Positions 18,593 to 28,338 of a DNA stretch of 64,000 nt are shown piece after piece. The position numbers and the translations under genes are program-made. The stretch spans positions 83,232 to 147,231 of the forward strand of contig NZ_JRGK01000026.1 of the NCBI RefSeq assembly GCF_000764645.1. The letters run 5' to 3'. The notes under the pieces are model-generated. The model was given only the letters and a program-made list of their open reading frames with translations, ran no database searches and was not told where the DNA came from. Numbering within the stretch: the stretch's first letter is position 1; each line of letters starts with the position of its first letter. Source of the DNA: Aeromonas finlandensis (lineage in GTDB: Bacteria > Pseudomonadota > Gammaproteobacteria > Enterobacterales > Aeromonadaceae).

Positions 18593-19462
18593 TCAGTGCA
18601 TCGCCTTGGCGCGGGCCACCACGTTGGCCGGCATCCGGTTGCCAAGACGGCTGAGCAGACTCGCTGCCTTCTGGTGCAGCGCCTTGTCACCGATGACAGA
18701 GCCATGGAGCCAGCGGTAGGCATCCTCATAATCGAGCGGACTACCCATCCCCTGCAGCAGCATCTCGACCCACTCGATGCGGGCCCGCAGAAAACCGAGG
18801 CTGGCCGCTTCGCGCATCAGGGTCTCGGCACGCACCAGATCCTTCTGCACCATGGTCCCCTTCCAGTAGTAGCGCCCCAACTGCTCCAGCGCAGGCGCCA
18901 ACCCCTGATTGGCGGCCTCCCACATGTATTGCACCCCGAGCTCGGCATCGGGTTTGGTACAAACGCCCCACGCCAGCATATCCCCCCAGAGGAATTGATA
19001 GGCCGGGATCTTCATCACCGAGGCGCGCGCTTCGATATCCTGAGTCAACTGGCAGCGATCCTGCTTCACCTGGGTGAGATGGCGCCCCTGCTCAATCCAG
19101 TTGAGCAGTTCGTCCTGACGATAGAGCGGCACAGCCTGTAGCTCTCCAACAGCCAGAGGGGCTGGAGGAGCCACCGCTGCGGCAGGCTCCGCCGGTTGTG
19201 GCAGCGGCGCCGCCCCCTCGCCACTGCTGGCGACCGGCGTGACCGGATCTGCCGGGAGCAAGACGGGGGCTGCCTCAGGGGGTGTAGCTGCAGCTGCAGC
19301 CGCAGAGACAGGCGCGGTTGCCACCGCAGCACTGCTTTCGGTCGGCATCGATGCACTTACCGCTGGCGCATCGCTCGATACGGCAGCTGATACTGCCTCG
19401 GCCCCATAGAGGGGCGCGGTGAATGCACCGACAAGAACGAGAAGGGTAAGGGGTTTCATCAT
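18593..19462 (-). CDS. motX: Sodium-driven polar flagellar motor protein MotX
   Basis: Periplasmic component of the T ring that holds PomA/PomB stators around the polar flagellar motor. After a signal peptide (start MMKPLTLLVLVGAFTAPLYG) comes an unusually long Ala/Pro/Val-rich linker of roughly 80 residues, then the MotX core with Sel1-like repeats: CQLTQDIEARAS, YQFLWGDMLAWGVC, ALEQLGRYYWKGTMVQKD, SPLDYEDAYRWLHGSV and MPANVVARAKA. The core matches Vibrio MotX closely from memory; the linker is an added feature. GGAG lies six bases before ATG at 19462. It suggests a sodium-driven polar flagellum; the stators and MotY are not in this window. Confidence 0.9.
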   Translation of the reverse strand: MMKPLTLLVLVGAFTAPLYGAEAVSAAVSSDAPAVSASMPTESSAAVATAPVSAAAAAATPPEAAPVLLPADPVTPVASSGEGAAPLPQPAEPAAAVAPPAPLAVGELQAVPLYRQDELLNWIEQGRHLTQVKQDRCQLTQDIEARASVMKIPAYQFLWGDMLAWGVCTKPDAELGVQYMWEAANQGLAPALEQLGRYYWKGTMVQKDLVRAETLMREAASLGFLRARIEWVEMLLQGMGSPLDYEDAYRWLHGSVIGDKALHQKAASLLSRLGNRMPANVVARAKAMH

Positions 19463-19537
19463 AAGGATCTCCTGCTGCACTCTGTTATCGGCACCAACCC
19501 CCATCCCCTTAGCCTGCCGAGCGGATCTCATCAATAC

Positions 19538-19559
19538 AAAAGGGAGCCGAAGCTCCCTT
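19538..19559 (-). terminator. Terminator of mdh
   Basis: On the minus strand AAGGGAGC and GCTCCCTT pair around a short loop, followed by TTTTG, 19 bases after the mdh stop. Confidence 0.82.
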
Positions 19560-19578
19560 GTTGGTACGGTTGACCCGC

Positions 19579-20514
19579 TTACTTGACGAAATCGACACCC
19601 AGCTGGATATCGGCTTTCAGGGTCGCCAGCATGCCTTCCATCGCCTCTTGCTCGAAGGCGCTCAGCTTGCCGTAATCCAGGACGGTTTCAACGCCGTTCT
19701 TGCCCAGCCGCACCGGCTGCGCGAAGAAGGTGGCGTGCTCGCCGTTGCCTTCCACGTAGGCGCACTCAACAACGTTGGCTTCGCCCTGCAGACCCTTGAT
19801 GAGCGACAGACCGAAACGGCAAGCAGCCTGACCCATGGAGAGAGTGGCAGAACCGCCACCGGCTTTGGCTTCCACCACTTCGGTACCGGCATTCTGGATG
19901 CGCTTGGTCATGGCAGCCACTTCTTCAGCAGTGAAGGAGGCACCTTCAATCTGGGAGAGCAGCGGCAGGATGGTGACGCCACTGTGACCACCGATCACGT
20001 TGACGCGTACCTTGTCGACGTTCAGCCCTTTGGCGGCAGCCACGAAGGTCTCGGCGCGGATCACGTCCAGGGTAGTGACACCGAACAGGCGGCGCTTGTC
20101 ATAGACACCGGCTTTCTTCAGCACTTCGGCGGCGATGGCCACAGTGGTGTTGACCGGGTTGGTGATGATGCCGATCAGTGCTTTCGGGCAAGTGGCCGCG
20201 CACTTCTCCACCAGATTCTTGACGATACCGGCGTTGATGTTGAACAGGTCGGAACGATCCATACCCGGCTTGCGTGCCACACCGGCAGAGATCAGCACCA
20301 CATCGGCGCCAACCAGCGCAGGGGTCGGATCTTCACCGCAGAAGCCCTTGATGGCGACGTCGGTAGGAATATGACTGAGGTCAACGGCCACACCCGGGGT
20401 GACCGGGGCGATGTCATACAGGCTCAGTTCGGAACCGGCCGGCAGACGATTTTTCAACAGCAGAGCGAGGGCTTGACCGATGCCACCAGCGGCACCCAGA
20501 ACGGCAACTTTCAT
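19579..20514 (-). CDS. mdh: Malate dehydrogenase (NAD)
   Basis: TCA-cycle enzyme interconverting malate and oxaloacetate. The 311 residues start [20 protein letters not shown] (NAD-binding Rossmann motif) and include the substrate-binding Arg region [33 protein letters not shown] and the catalytic His in [16 protein letters not shown] at 20514 has GGAG six bases upstream; an in-frame start 54 bp earlier is not conserved. The 221 bp upstream hold its promoter region, with no gene seen. It lies close to argR, as in E. coli. Confidence 0.98.
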   Translation of the reverse strand: MKVAVLGAAGGIGQALALLLKNRLPAGSELSLYDIAPVTPGVAVDLSHIPTDVAIKGFCGEDPTPALVGADVVLISAGVARKPGMDRSDLFNINAGIVKNLVEKCAATCPKALIGIITNPVNTTVAIAAEVLKKAGVYDKRRLFGVTTLDVIRAETFVAAAKGLNVDKVRVNVIGGHSGVTILPLLSQIEGASFTAEEVAAMTKRIQNAGTEVVEAKAGGGSATLSMGQAACRFGLSLIKGLQGEANVVECAYVEGNGEHATFFAQPVRLGKNGVETVLDYGKLSAFEQEAMEGMLATLKADIQLGVDFVK

Positions 20515-20735
20515 GATCAACTCCATGTTTAAGCGTAGGTTTAAGGTTATTTGTTGTTGTGCGCCCAACCTTAATGGATCCCCCTATAAAAAACAATCTG
20601 ATAACAGTTGCAGTCACGGGTTCTGTGAGCCAAGAGACAAGCGGGAACGAAAATTGGAGGGAAATATAAAAAGTTGGAGGGGAAGCACAGTTTTTCTGCG
20701 CCTCACCCACCCATAAAGAGGTATATAAACAGGAT

Positions 20736-21398
20736 TCAGGATTGAAATGCCAACGCCCGTTTTTCACACCAGCGAAAACCAATTGTTAACAATCCGTTCA
20801 TCGCCAGATAAAGCCCGCCAGCCACCCCGAACACCGCCAGGGTATCGTAGGTCTGGGCGTTCAACCCCTGCGCCAGCCCCATGATGTCCATGATGGTGAT
20901 GGTACTGGCGAGGGAACTCCCCTTGAGCACCAGGATCACTTCGTTGGAGTAGGCAGGCACCAGATGGCGAGCGGCGTGACGCACCTTCATCCAGAGGGTC
21001 TGGCCAGCAGAGAAGCCCAGCGCCCGACAGGCCTCTATCTCACCGGCCGGGATAGCATCGAGCGCCCCCTTGAACAACCGGGTGGAGTAGGCCGCCGTGT
21101 TGAGACCGAGCGCCAGCACGGCGCAGAACCAGGGCTGCTTGAGCAGCGGCCAGAACGGGCTGGCTTTCAGCCACTCGAACTGACCCGGCCCGTAGTAAAT
21201 CAGGAAGATCTGAATGAGCAGCGGCGTACCGGTAAAGATCAGCACCCACAGCTGCACCAGCTGGGTCGCCACCGGCAGGCGCAACTCCAGCACCCAGGTC
21301 ATCAGGGCCGCCAGAGCTATCCCCAGCAGCAGACTGAACAGAGTCAGCTCCAGCGTGGTGACCAGACCGCCCAGCAACGTAACGAGATACTCTTGCAT
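20736..21398 (-). CDS. artM: Arginine ABC transporter permease ArtM
   Basis: Inner-membrane permease subunit of the polar amino-acid uptake family. The 220 residues have about five membrane segments and the permease signature ALGFSAGQTLWMKVRHAARH, plus FTGTPLLIQIFLIYYGPGQFEWL which matches E. coli ArtM. It is the last gene of artP-artJ-artQ-artM, three bases after artQ. Confidence 0.93.
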   Translation of the reverse strand: MQEYLVTLLGGLVTTLELTLFSLLLGIALAALMTWVLELRLPVATQLVQLWVLIFTGTPLLIQIFLIYYGPGQFEWLKASPFWPLLKQPWFCAVLALGLNTAAYSTRLFKGALDAIPAGEIEACRALGFSAGQTLWMKVRHAARHLVPAYSNEVILVLKGSSLASTITIMDIMGLAQGLNAQTYDTLAVFGVAGGLYLAMNGLLTIGFRWCEKRALAFQS

Positions 21399-21401
21399 CA
21401 G

Positions 21402-22052
21402 TTAGCCTCCGTAGCGGCGGGTGTAGCGGGCAGCCAGGCCCAGGCCATATTCACTCACCAGACTGATAGCCAGATAGATGAGGGCGGCGGCGGCATACCA
21501 GGTAAAGGGCTCATAGGTACTGGCCGAGGCCATCTGCGCCTGACGCATCATCTCGTTGACCCCGATAAGCGACACCAGCGCGGTATCTTTCAGCAATACC
21601 AGCCACTGGTTGCCAAGGCCCGGCAGGGCGTGACGCCACGCCTGCGGCAACACGATGCGAAAGAAGATGTGGCTCTTGCTCAACCCCAACGCCAGCGCCG
21701 CCAGCCGTTGACCTGAAGGCACCGCATTGAGCGCCGCCCGCAGGGTCTGGGTCGCATAGCTGGCAAACAGCAGGGAGAGCGCCAGCACGCTACAGGCGAA
21801 CGGGCTGAACTCCACATACTCGCCGGTGATGAGGAACAACACCTGGGTCGAGCCGAAGTAGATGAACAGCACCACCAGCAACTCGGGCAGGCCACGGATC
21901 AGCGTGGTCAGTGTGGCCACCGGCCACACCAGCGCACGCTGCTTGCTGAGCTCGGCGGCACTGAACGCCAGTGCCAATACCATGCCCCCGACCAGTGATG
22001 CCAAGGCCAGCCCGAGGGTCATCCAGGCTGCATCCAACAACAGGCTCAACAT
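21402..22052 (-). CDS. artQ: Arginine ABC transporter permease ArtQ
   Basis: Second permease subunit, 216 residues, with about five membrane segments, [15 protein letters not shown] and the permease EAA-type loop [20 protein letters not shown]. Only three bases separate it from the binding-protein gene upstream and three from artM downstream, indicating one operon and a heterodimeric ArtQM channel. Confidence 0.93.
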   Translation of the reverse strand: MLSLLLDAAWMTLGLALASLVGGMVLALAFSAAELSKQRALVWPVATLTTLIRGLPELLVVLFIYFGSTQVLFLITGEYVEFSPFACSVLALSLLFASYATQTLRAALNAVPSGQRLAALALGLSKSHIFFRIVLPQAWRHALPGLGNQWLVLLKDTALVSLIGVNEMMRQAQMASASTYEPFTWYAAAALIYLAISLVSEYGLGLAARYTRRYGG

Positions 22053-22055
22053 GGC

Positions 22056-22793
22056 TTACTGCGCGAAGTATTTGTCGAAAATTTTCTGATAGGTGCCGTT
22101 GGCCTTGATCTCGGCCAGCCCCTTGTTCAGCTGGGTCAGCAGCTCCTGATTGCCCTTGGCGACCGCGATGCCAAAGCCGGTACCGAAGTACTTGGCATCG
22201 GTCACCGGCGTACCCACCACCGCATACTCCTTGTGCTGCTTCAGCCAGTCGGCAGCGACCGCGGTATCGGCAAACACACCGTCGGTACGGCCATTCATCA
22301 TGTCGAGGAAGGCGCTCTGGTAGCTGGCGTACGGCACGGTCAGCAGACCCTTGCTCACCCAGTTATCCACCAGATAGGACTGGTGGGAGGTGCCGTTCTG
22401 CACGCCGACGGTCTTGTCCACCAGCTCTTCCGGCCCTTTGAAGGCATCTTTCTTGGCCACAAATACCGCCGAGTTCTCGTAGTAGATGTCGGAGAAATCG
22501 ACCTGAGCGGAGCGCTCCGGGGTCACGTCCATGGCGGCGATGGCGGCATCATAGCGACGGAATTTCAGACTGGGGATCAGGCTGTCAAAGGCCTGGTTGT
22601 GGAAGCTGCACTCCAGCTTGGCCTGCTCGCAGATGGCACGGGCCAGATCGATGTCAAAACCCTGAAACTCGTTCTTGTCATCCAAGTATTCGAACGGCGC
22701 GTAGGTGGCCTCGGTGGCGAACTTGATCTCTTTGGCCATGACGGAGGTACTCAACAGCCCCATGGCAGCAACCAACAACAGACTCTTTTTCAT
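22056..22793 (-). CDS. artJ: Periplasmic arginine-binding protein
   Basis: Solute-binding protein of the SBP_bac_3 class, 245 residues. A signal peptide (MKKSLLLVAAMGLLSTSVMA) precedes the mature KEIKFATEATYAPFEYLD, with the family motif GFDIDLARAICEQAKLEC and the binding-site stretch FRRYDAAIAAMDVTPERSAQ. One such protein is present, where E. coli has two (ArtI and ArtJ), so the symbol is approximate. It lies between artP and artQ, in the standard operon order. Confidence 0.9.
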   Translation of the reverse strand: MKKSLLLVAAMGLLSTSVMAKEIKFATEATYAPFEYLDDKNEFQGFDIDLARAICEQAKLECSFHNQAFDSLIPSLKFRRYDAAIAAMDVTPERSAQVDFSDIYYENSAVFVAKKDAFKGPEELVDKTVGVQNGTSHQSYLVDNWVSKGLLTVPYASYQSAFLDMMNGRTDGVFADTAVAADWLKQHKEYAVVGTPVTDAKYFGTGFGIAVAKGNQELLTQLNKGLAEIKANGTYQKIFDKYFAQ

Positions 22794-22817
22794 GACAGCT
22801 TCCTTATCGATTCAATA

Positions 22818-23558
22818 TCAATGCATCAAGAATTCGGCAAACCGGCTGGTTTGCGGAGATTGGAAAATGGCAGCGGTGCCGGATTCGATGATCCGCCCCT
22901 TCTCCAGATAAATCACCTGACTGGCCACCTTGCGGGCAAAATCTACCTCGTGGGTCACCACCACCTGGGTAATACCGGTCTGGCTCAGGTTGCGGATGAT
23001 CTCGGCCACCTCCTTGGTGATCTCGGGATCGAGGGCGGCGGTCGGCTCGTCAAACAGCAGCACTTCCGGGTCCATCATCAGGGTACGGGCAATGGCCACC
23101 CGCTGCTGCTGGCCGCCGGAAAGACGGGCAGGCCAGGCATCGCGTTTGTCGGCCAGTTGCAGCTGGGCCAGCAGGTAGGCCCCCTTCTCGATGGCGGCCT
23201 CCTTGCTCATGCCCAGCACCTTGACCGGCGCTTCGATGAGATTCTCCATCACAGTGAGATGTGGCCAGAGATTGTACTGCTGGAACACCATCCCCACCTT
23301 GCGACGCAGCAGTTGGGACTGGCGGTTGAATTCGGCAGCAGAGAGGGCGCTCGGGAAAGAAAATTCACTTTCGCCAATCCGCAGAACACCCGCATCCGGG
23401 GTATCCAGCAGGTTCATCATCCGTAGCAGGGAACTCTTGCCAGCACCGCTCGGGCCCAGCAACACCAAGGTTTCACCGGGGGATGTCCGAAAGCTGACCT
23501 GTTGCAGAACCGGCACCTTGTGCCAGGACTTCTCGATACCTATTAATTCAATACCCAT
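22818..23558 (-). CDS. artP: Arginine ABC transporter ATP-binding protein ArtP
   Basis: ATPase subunit driving arginine import. About 246 residues with Walker A LLGPSGAGKSSLLRMMNLLD, Q-loop VFQQYNLWPHLTVMENLIEA, signature LSGGQQQRVAIAR, Walker B LLFDEPTAALDPE and a switch His in VVTHEV. ATG at 23558 (MGIELIGIEKSWHK) fits the family start better than the one nine bases upstream. It is the first gene of the art operon and faces argR across a region with ARG-box-like sequences. Confidence 0.94.
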   Translation of the reverse strand: MGIELIGIEKSWHKVPVLQQVSFRTSPGETLVLLGPSGAGKSSLLRMMNLLDTPDAGVLRIGESEFSFPSALSAAEFNRQSQLLRRKVGMVFQQYNLWPHLTVMENLIEAPVKVLGMSKEAAIEKGAYLLAQLQLADKRDAWPARLSGGQQQRVAIARTLMMDPEVLLFDEPTAALDPEITKEVAEIIRNLSQTGITQVVVTHEVDFARKVASQVIYLEKGRIIESGTAAIFQSPQTSRFAEFLMH

Positions 23559-23568
23559 ACAGCCCAAT

Positions 23569-23582
23569 TGAATAAGTTTTCA
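23569..23582. promoter_or_regulatory. Putative ARG box at the artP start
   Basis: TGAATAAGTTTTCA resembles the ArgR operator TGAATwwwwATTCA, with one arm mismatch and one G in the spacer. It lies 11 bp before artP. Control of art by ArgR is known in E. coli; the site here is inferred by motif. Confidence 0.55.
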
Positions 23583-23631
23583 AAATTTCATCCCGATTCT
23601 ATCCCTAATAGAGGTTGATGCAAGCCATTTT

Positions 23632-23645
23632 TGAATCAATATGCA
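23632..23645. promoter_or_regulatory. Second putative ARG box between artP and argR
   Basis: TGAATCAATATGCA keeps the left arm and most of the right arm of an ARG box. A weaker TGAAT also occurs at 23680. These could serve argR autoregulation; individually they are weak. Confidence 0.4.
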
Positions 23646-23759
23646 GAACAAGCGCCGCTTCCTTGCAAAAAACGGCATATGAATGCAAAATGGCCTCGCT
23701 GTTCGTATCTGCCGCCTGTGTCACACAGGCCGCCACACCTCCTCATTCGTGAGACCAAG

Positions 23760-24230
23760 ATGAAACACAACGACAAGCAAGAAAAACTGGCCAAGGCCTT
23801 TAAAGCCTTGCTGAAAGAAGAGCGCTTTGGCTCCCAGGCAGAAATCGTCACCGCCCTGCAAGAGCTGGGCTTCGAGAACATCAACCAGTCCAAGGTATCG
23901 CGCATGCTGAGCCGCTTCGGCGCCGTTCGCACTCGCAACGCCAAGATGGAGATGGTCTACTGCCTGCCGGTGGAACTGGGCGTGCCCACCACCTCCAGCC
24001 CGCTCAAGAATCTGGTGCTGGACGTCGACCACAACGGCGCACTGGTGGTGATCCACACCAGCCCGGGCGCAGCCCAGCTGATCGCCCGCCTGCTCGACTC
24101 TCTCGGCAAGGCAGAGGGGATCCTCGGTACCATCGCCGGTGATGACACCATCTTCATCACTCCGACCAGCGACACCGATATCGAAGAGCTCTACCTCTCC
24201 GCCCTCGAGCTGTTCGAACAGACGCCGTAA
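23760..24230 (+). CDS. argR: Arginine repressor
   Basis: Hexameric, arginine-dependent repressor of arginine synthesis and transport genes. The 156-residue length equals that of E. coli ArgR. The N-terminal winged helix carries [20 protein letters not shown] (about 44-63) and the C-terminal arginine-binding domain has [16 protein letters not shown] at 23760 ([14 protein letters not shown]) is chosen over an in-frame start 129 bp upstream that adds unrelated residues. It diverges from the art operon, so operators between them could serve both. Confidence 0.97.
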   Translation: MKHNDKQEKLAKAFKALLKEERFGSQAEIVTALQELGFENINQSKVSRMLSRFGAVRTRNAKMEMVYCLPVELGVPTTSSPLKNLVLDVDHNGALVVIHTSPGAAQLIARLLDSLGKAEGILGTIAGDDTIFITPTSDTDIEELYLSALELFEQTP

Positions 24231-24266
24231 TGGCCGCCGCCGCATCATAGCGGCCACGCCAGAACG

Positions 24267-24295
24267 AAAAATCCCGGCCAAGGCCGGGATTTTTG
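24267..24295 (+). terminator. Terminator of argR
   Basis: ATCCCGGCC and GGCCGGGAT form a perfect stem with a two-base loop, followed by TTTTTG. An A-run on the left makes it potentially bidirectional. Confidence 0.9.
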
Positions 24296-24548
24296 TTTGG
24301 TGAGCCACAAGATCGGGAGTCTGTTCTGCCTCCTCTCTCTGCGCCCATCCTCGCGATGTTGATCGAGATTGTTGCACTTATCACGGGCAAAAATTGATTT
24401 TCGTTGCACCAGCGAAACAATCTAGCCAGCAATGTCAGAAGCACTCAGACCATAACAGGCCACACCCACCGCCCGATCTCGTTGGTAACCGGGCGCTCTC
24501 TGCGCACTTGGCGGCACGAGGGGGAAGGTGGCTCTGTCACGCCCGCTA
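24296..24548. other. Non-coding gap between argR and the YfeX-type peroxidase gene
   Basis: With the argR terminator this forms a 318-bp interval without a supported gene. Apart from an inverted CGCCCG / CGGGCG pair at about 24471-24496, too loose for a firm terminator call, I see no recognisable element. Confidence 0.5.
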
Positions 24549-25454
24549 TTACTTGCCCTGCGCCATCAAAAAACCTTCCGATGGGGCGAAGAAGGCGGCG
24601 CCGGTCACTGCCTTGGTGAAGCGCAGCAGGTGGTCGAAGTGGCTGCCCTCCCCCTTGTACATGCTGGCCAGCATGGCGTTGAAGTGCTGCGGAGTGCGGC
24701 AGCAGGAGATGAAGTAGAGCCCCTGCTCGGTCATGGTGCCCCAGGGCATGCTCTGGCGCAGGATCTCCATGGACTCCCCTTTCGGGGTTTTGAGGTTGAC
24801 CCGCTTGATGTGGGCGGTCAGCGGCTTGGCGGCAGACTCATACTCGATGTTGTCGGGCTTGGTGCGACCGATAATGTCTTCCTGCTCTTTCTGTGCCAGC
24901 TTCTCCCAGTCGCTCATGGCGTGGACCCAGCGCTGGACGTGGATGTAGGAGCCACCGGCAAACTCGCCATCGGCCAACAGCGCCACTTCGGCACGGTGCT
25001 CATCCTGCGGGTTCTCGGTACCGTCGACGAAACCGGTCAGGTCGCGGCAATCCAGATTGCGGAAGCCACGCACCTCTTCGGCCAGCTCGACCAGTCCAGC
25101 CAGCAGCGCCATCACGCGGTGACCAGCGTGGTGCAGCACATCCACCCGATCGGCGCGCAACTGCACGAAGAGATCAAACGGGGTGTTGGGCGCTTCCTGA
25201 CCGTTGGCGGATTGCGCCATAAAGCTGCGGAACTGGGGCGGACGGGCGGCAGGATAGAGACCATCCCAGGCGTCGGCACCAACGGCAACCAGACCGCTGA
25301 AACCGGCATCGGGAAAATCGGCAGCGACCGCCTGCCACAGGGCGGGCAGTTTGGCCAGACGGCCGACCAGTTCGGCGGCATCGCCGGTACGATTGAACAT
25401 CAGATAGAGGGCGTGCAGATTCGACTCTGCGCAGATCCCGGCTTGGGCTTTCAT
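24549..25454 (-). CDS. yfeX: Dyp-type haem peroxidase, YfeX family
   Basis: Cytoplasmic dye-decolorising peroxidase; E. coli YfeX oxidises porphyrinogens and has been proposed to act in haem metabolism. The 301 residues carry the Dyp signature GFVDGTENP (about 153-161) with the catalytic Asp, VQRWVHAM with the proximal haem-ligand His, IGRTKPDN and the C-terminal RFTKAVTGAAFFAPS. The ATG at 25454 has GGGGAGAG upstream. It stands alone, upstream of the iron-uptake genes in the same direction. Confidence 0.92.
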   Translation of the reverse strand: MKAQAGICAESNLHALYLMFNRTGDAAELVGRLAKLPALWQAVAADFPDAGFSGLVAVGADAWDGLYPAARPPQFRSFMAQSANGQEAPNTPFDLFVQLRADRVDVLHHAGHRVMALLAGLVELAEEVRGFRNLDCRDLTGFVDGTENPQDEHRAEVALLADGEFAGGSYIHVQRWVHAMSDWEKLAQKEQEDIIGRTKPDNIEYESAAKPLTAHIKRVNLKTPKGESMEILRQSMPWGTMTEQGLYFISCCRTPQHFNAMLASMYKGEGSHFDHLLRFTKAVTGAAFFAPSEGFLMAQGK

Positions 25455-25557
25455 ATATCTCTCCCCTGAGTAGGCGTTAGCGTTATGGGCTATTAGCGTT
25501 GCGCGATTATAAACCAGAGCAGCTCCAGTTCTTTGATTTCACGACGATATCACGCGT

Positions 25558-26592
25558 TCAGGGTAACGGGTCAAACAACACCAGCGTATGGGGGGCAACC
25601 TTGATCTGCGCTCGCATCCCTTCAAGGGGCTCGCCAATGCTCGCCTCCAGCCGCAGCTCACCACACTCGAACAGCACCCGGCAGTGATGGCCGAGGAACT
25701 GCTGCTCCACCACCTTGAGCTCGCCCTCAGCGGCGCTCTCCAGCAACAGTTGCTGGGGTCTGAGCATCAGCTGCAACTGCTCGCCTACTGCGCGACCATG
25801 GGGCTCGCTGCCACAGATAACCCCGAGCGCCGTCTGCACGCAGTGGCTGTCCACCACCTCGGCGGCCAGATAGTTGACCCCGCCGAGAAACTCCGCCACG
25901 AAGCGGTTTTGCGGGCGGCGATAGAGCTGCTCCGGCTGACCCACCTGCTCGATGTGACCGGCGCGAAACAGGGCCAGCCGATCGGCGAAGGCGAACGCCT
26001 CCTCCTTGCTGTGACTGACGAAGATGGCGCCGATCCCCTGCTGCTTGAGCAGGGCACGGATCTCGAGGATCAGCTTCATCCGCACCTGGGTGTCGATGTT
26101 GGAGAAGGGCTCATCCAGCAGCATCAGCCGCGGCTTGCACACCAGCGCCCGGGCGATGGCCACCCGCTGCTGCTGACCACCGGAGAGCTGATGCGGGTAA
26201 CGATCCCCCAGCCCCTGCAGATTGACCAGCGCCAGCGCCTCTTCAACCTGTTGCTGACGAGCCCGGCGATCGAGTTTGGTCAGACCAAAACCGACGTTGT
26301 CGGCCACCGTCAGGTGGGGGAAGAGGGCGTAATCCTGAAAGATCATCCCGATATTGCGCGCCTCGGGCGGCACGCTGGCACTCGGCCCATCGAGCAGGGT
26401 ATCGCCAAGGCGAATCGTGCCCTCTGCCAACGGCAGCAGCCCGGCGATAGCCTTGAGCAGCGTGGTTTTGCCGCAGCCACTGGCCCCCAGCAGGCAGACA
26501 ATCTCGTTGTCTGCCACCGTCAGGGAGAGCTGTTCCAGCACATTGCGGCCGTTGTAACGGCAACTGACATTTTCAACCTGCAAGCAAGACAA
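25558..26592 (-). CDS. fbpC: Ferric iron ABC transporter ATP-binding protein
   Basis: ATPase for periplasmic ferric-iron import. The 344 residues have Walker A LLGASGCGKTTLLKAIAGLL, signature LSGGQQQRVAIARAL, Walker B LMLLDEPFSNID and a C-terminal regulatory (TOBE-like) domain that in FbpC binds iron. The start appears to be TTG at 26592, with GAGGAAG upstream. It lies last in fbpA-fbpB-fbpC, 81 bp after fbpB. Confidence 0.9.
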   Translation of the reverse strand: MSCLQVENVSCRYNGRNVLEQLSLTVADNEIVCLLGASGCGKTTLLKAIAGLLPLAEGTIRLGDTLLDGPSASVPPEARNIGMIFQDYALFPHLTVADNVGFGLTKLDRRARQQQVEEALALVNLQGLGDRYPHQLSGGQQQRVAIARALVCKPRLMLLDEPFSNIDTQVRMKLILEIRALLKQQGIGAIFVSHSKEEAFAFADRLALFRAGHIEQVGQPEQLYRRPQNRFVAEFLGGVNYLAAEVVDSHCVQTALGVICGSEPHGRAVGEQLQLMLRPQQLLLESAAEGELKVVEQQFLGHHCRVLFECGELRLEASIGEPLEGMRAQIKVAPHTLVLFDPLP

Positions 26593-26673
26593 GGCTGACT
26601 TCCTCTAGTTTCTGGCGGTGCGCTGCCTTTCGATCAGCACACCGCATGCAATTTCATTGGCCGACGGGGCGAC

Positions 26674-28299
26674 TCAGTGGCTCGGGCTGTCCAGACTACG
26701 GTTGACCCAGATCAGCGGCAACAGCCCCACCAGCACGATGACGATAGCCCCCAGCGCGCCGCGCTCCAGCATCTCGTCCGAGACGAACTGGTAGACGTGG
26801 GTCGCCAGGGTATCGAAGTTGAACGGCCGCAGCAGCAGGGCGGCGGGCAGCTCCTTCATGGATTCGATGAATACCAGCATGGCGCCGGCAAACAGACCGC
26901 GGCGCACCAGCGGCAGATGGACCCGACGCAGCATGGCGCCATCCCCCTGCCCCAGGGAGCGGGCCGCCATGTCGAGACTGGGGGAGATCTTGCCCATGCT
27001 GCTCTCCACCGAGCCGATGGCGATGGCCACAAAGCGCACCAGATAACCGAACACGATGGCGGTAATGGTGCCGGTCAGCAGCAAGCCCGGCCCCTGACGC
27101 CCCAGCCACTCGGCCAGATCGTTGATGGCAAAATCGAGAGCGGTGAGCGGCACCAGCACCCCGATGGCCAGCACGGTGCCCGGCATGGCATAACCCATGG
27201 CGGCGATGCGCAGGGGCAGCAGGCTCTTGATCCCGCCATCGAGGCGGCGGAAGAAGCCGAGCAGCAGGGCGATGCCCATCGCCAGCAGGGCGGTCAGCGC
27301 CGAGATAGCTAAGCTGTTGCCAGCGAAGCGGACAAACTCCGGCGTCCACGACAACTCGAAGTAGCGCACCCCGTAATCGAGCAGGATGATGAACGGCAGA
27401 GCGAAACCGGCCAGCACCAGCCCCCAGCACCAGAGACCGGCCAGCCAGCGGCTAATCCCCCTGAGCGGATAGCGCAGCGGCTGCTCATGGCCCATCGACT
27501 TCTGGAACACCTGCTGCCGACTGCGCGAACGGCGCTCCAGCGCGATCAGCAGCACCACTGCCAACAGCATCAGGCAGGAGAGTTTGGCGGCGGTAGCCAG
27601 ACTGCCGTAACCGAGCCAGGTGTCGTAAACCGCCGTGGTCAGGGTGTTGATGGCAAAGAAGTGGACGGTGGCGAAATCAGCCAACGTCTCCATCGCCACC
27701 AGCGATACCGCCACCATGATAGCGGGGCGCGCCAGCGGCAAACTGAGGCGGCGAAAGCTCTGCCAAGGGGTACAGCCGAGCAGGCGGCTGGAGTGAATGA
27801 GGCTGACCGACTGCTCCAGAAAAGAGGCGCGGGTCAGCAGATAGACATAGGGGAACAGCACCAGCGCCAGCACCCAGGCGGCGCCGCCAAGGGAGCGAAT
27901 GGCCGGAAACCAGTAATCGGCCGGACTGTTCCAGCCAAAGAGAGCGCGCAACCCGGCCTGTAGCGGGCCCGAATAGTCGAGCAGATCGGTATAGACGTAG
28001 GCGACGATATAGGAGGGCATCGCCATCGGTAGCATCAAGGCCCATTGCAGAGCGCGCCGCCCCGGCACCTGACACATGGCCACCAGCCAGGCGGTAGGCA
28101 CGCCAAACAGCAGGCTGAGCAATACCACGCCGACCACCAGCCCCAGGGTATTGGCCAGATAATCGAGTAGCACGGTATCGGCGAGGTGGCGAAAGAGGTC
28201 TCCCTCAGCCGAGAAGGCAGAGAAAACAAGGGCAATCACCGGTAAAGCCAGCAGCAGGGCGGTGGCCCAGCTGCCGGTAATCCATCCAAAATTTTTCAT
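26674..28299 (-). CDS. fbpB: Ferric iron ABC transporter permease (two fused permease units)
   Basis: Inner-membrane permease of 541 residues with about 12 membrane segments arranged as two homologous halves. The loops LLGCTPWQSFRRLSLPLARP (first half) and SLGQGDGAMLRRVHLPLVRR (second half) are the ATPase-contacting EAA motifs. Such fused permeases are typical of FbpB/SfuB iron transporters. It lies between fbpA and fbpC. Confidence 0.92.
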   Translation of the reverse strand: MKNFGWITGSWATALLLALPVIALVFSAFSAEGDLFRHLADTVLLDYLANTLGLVVGVVLLSLLFGVPTAWLVAMCQVPGRRALQWALMLPMAMPSYIVAYVYTDLLDYSGPLQAGLRALFGWNSPADYWFPAIRSLGGAAWVLALVLFPYVYLLTRASFLEQSVSLIHSSRLLGCTPWQSFRRLSLPLARPAIMVAVSLVAMETLADFATVHFFAINTLTTAVYDTWLGYGSLATAAKLSCLMLLAVVLLIALERRSRSRQQVFQKSMGHEQPLRYPLRGISRWLAGLWCWGLVLAGFALPFIILLDYGVRYFELSWTPEFVRFAGNSLAISALTALLAMGIALLLGFFRRLDGGIKSLLPLRIAAMGYAMPGTVLAIGVLVPLTALDFAINDLAEWLGRQGPGLLLTGTITAIVFGYLVRFVAIAIGSVESSMGKISPSLDMAARSLGQGDGAMLRRVHLPLVRRGLFAGAMLVFIESMKELPAALLLRPFNFDTLATHVYQFVSDEMLERGALGAIVIVLVGLLPLIWVNRSLDSPSH

Positions 28300-28338
28300 G
28301 AGACCACAGAGGTTGATGGGGCCGTTGGCCCCATCTGA

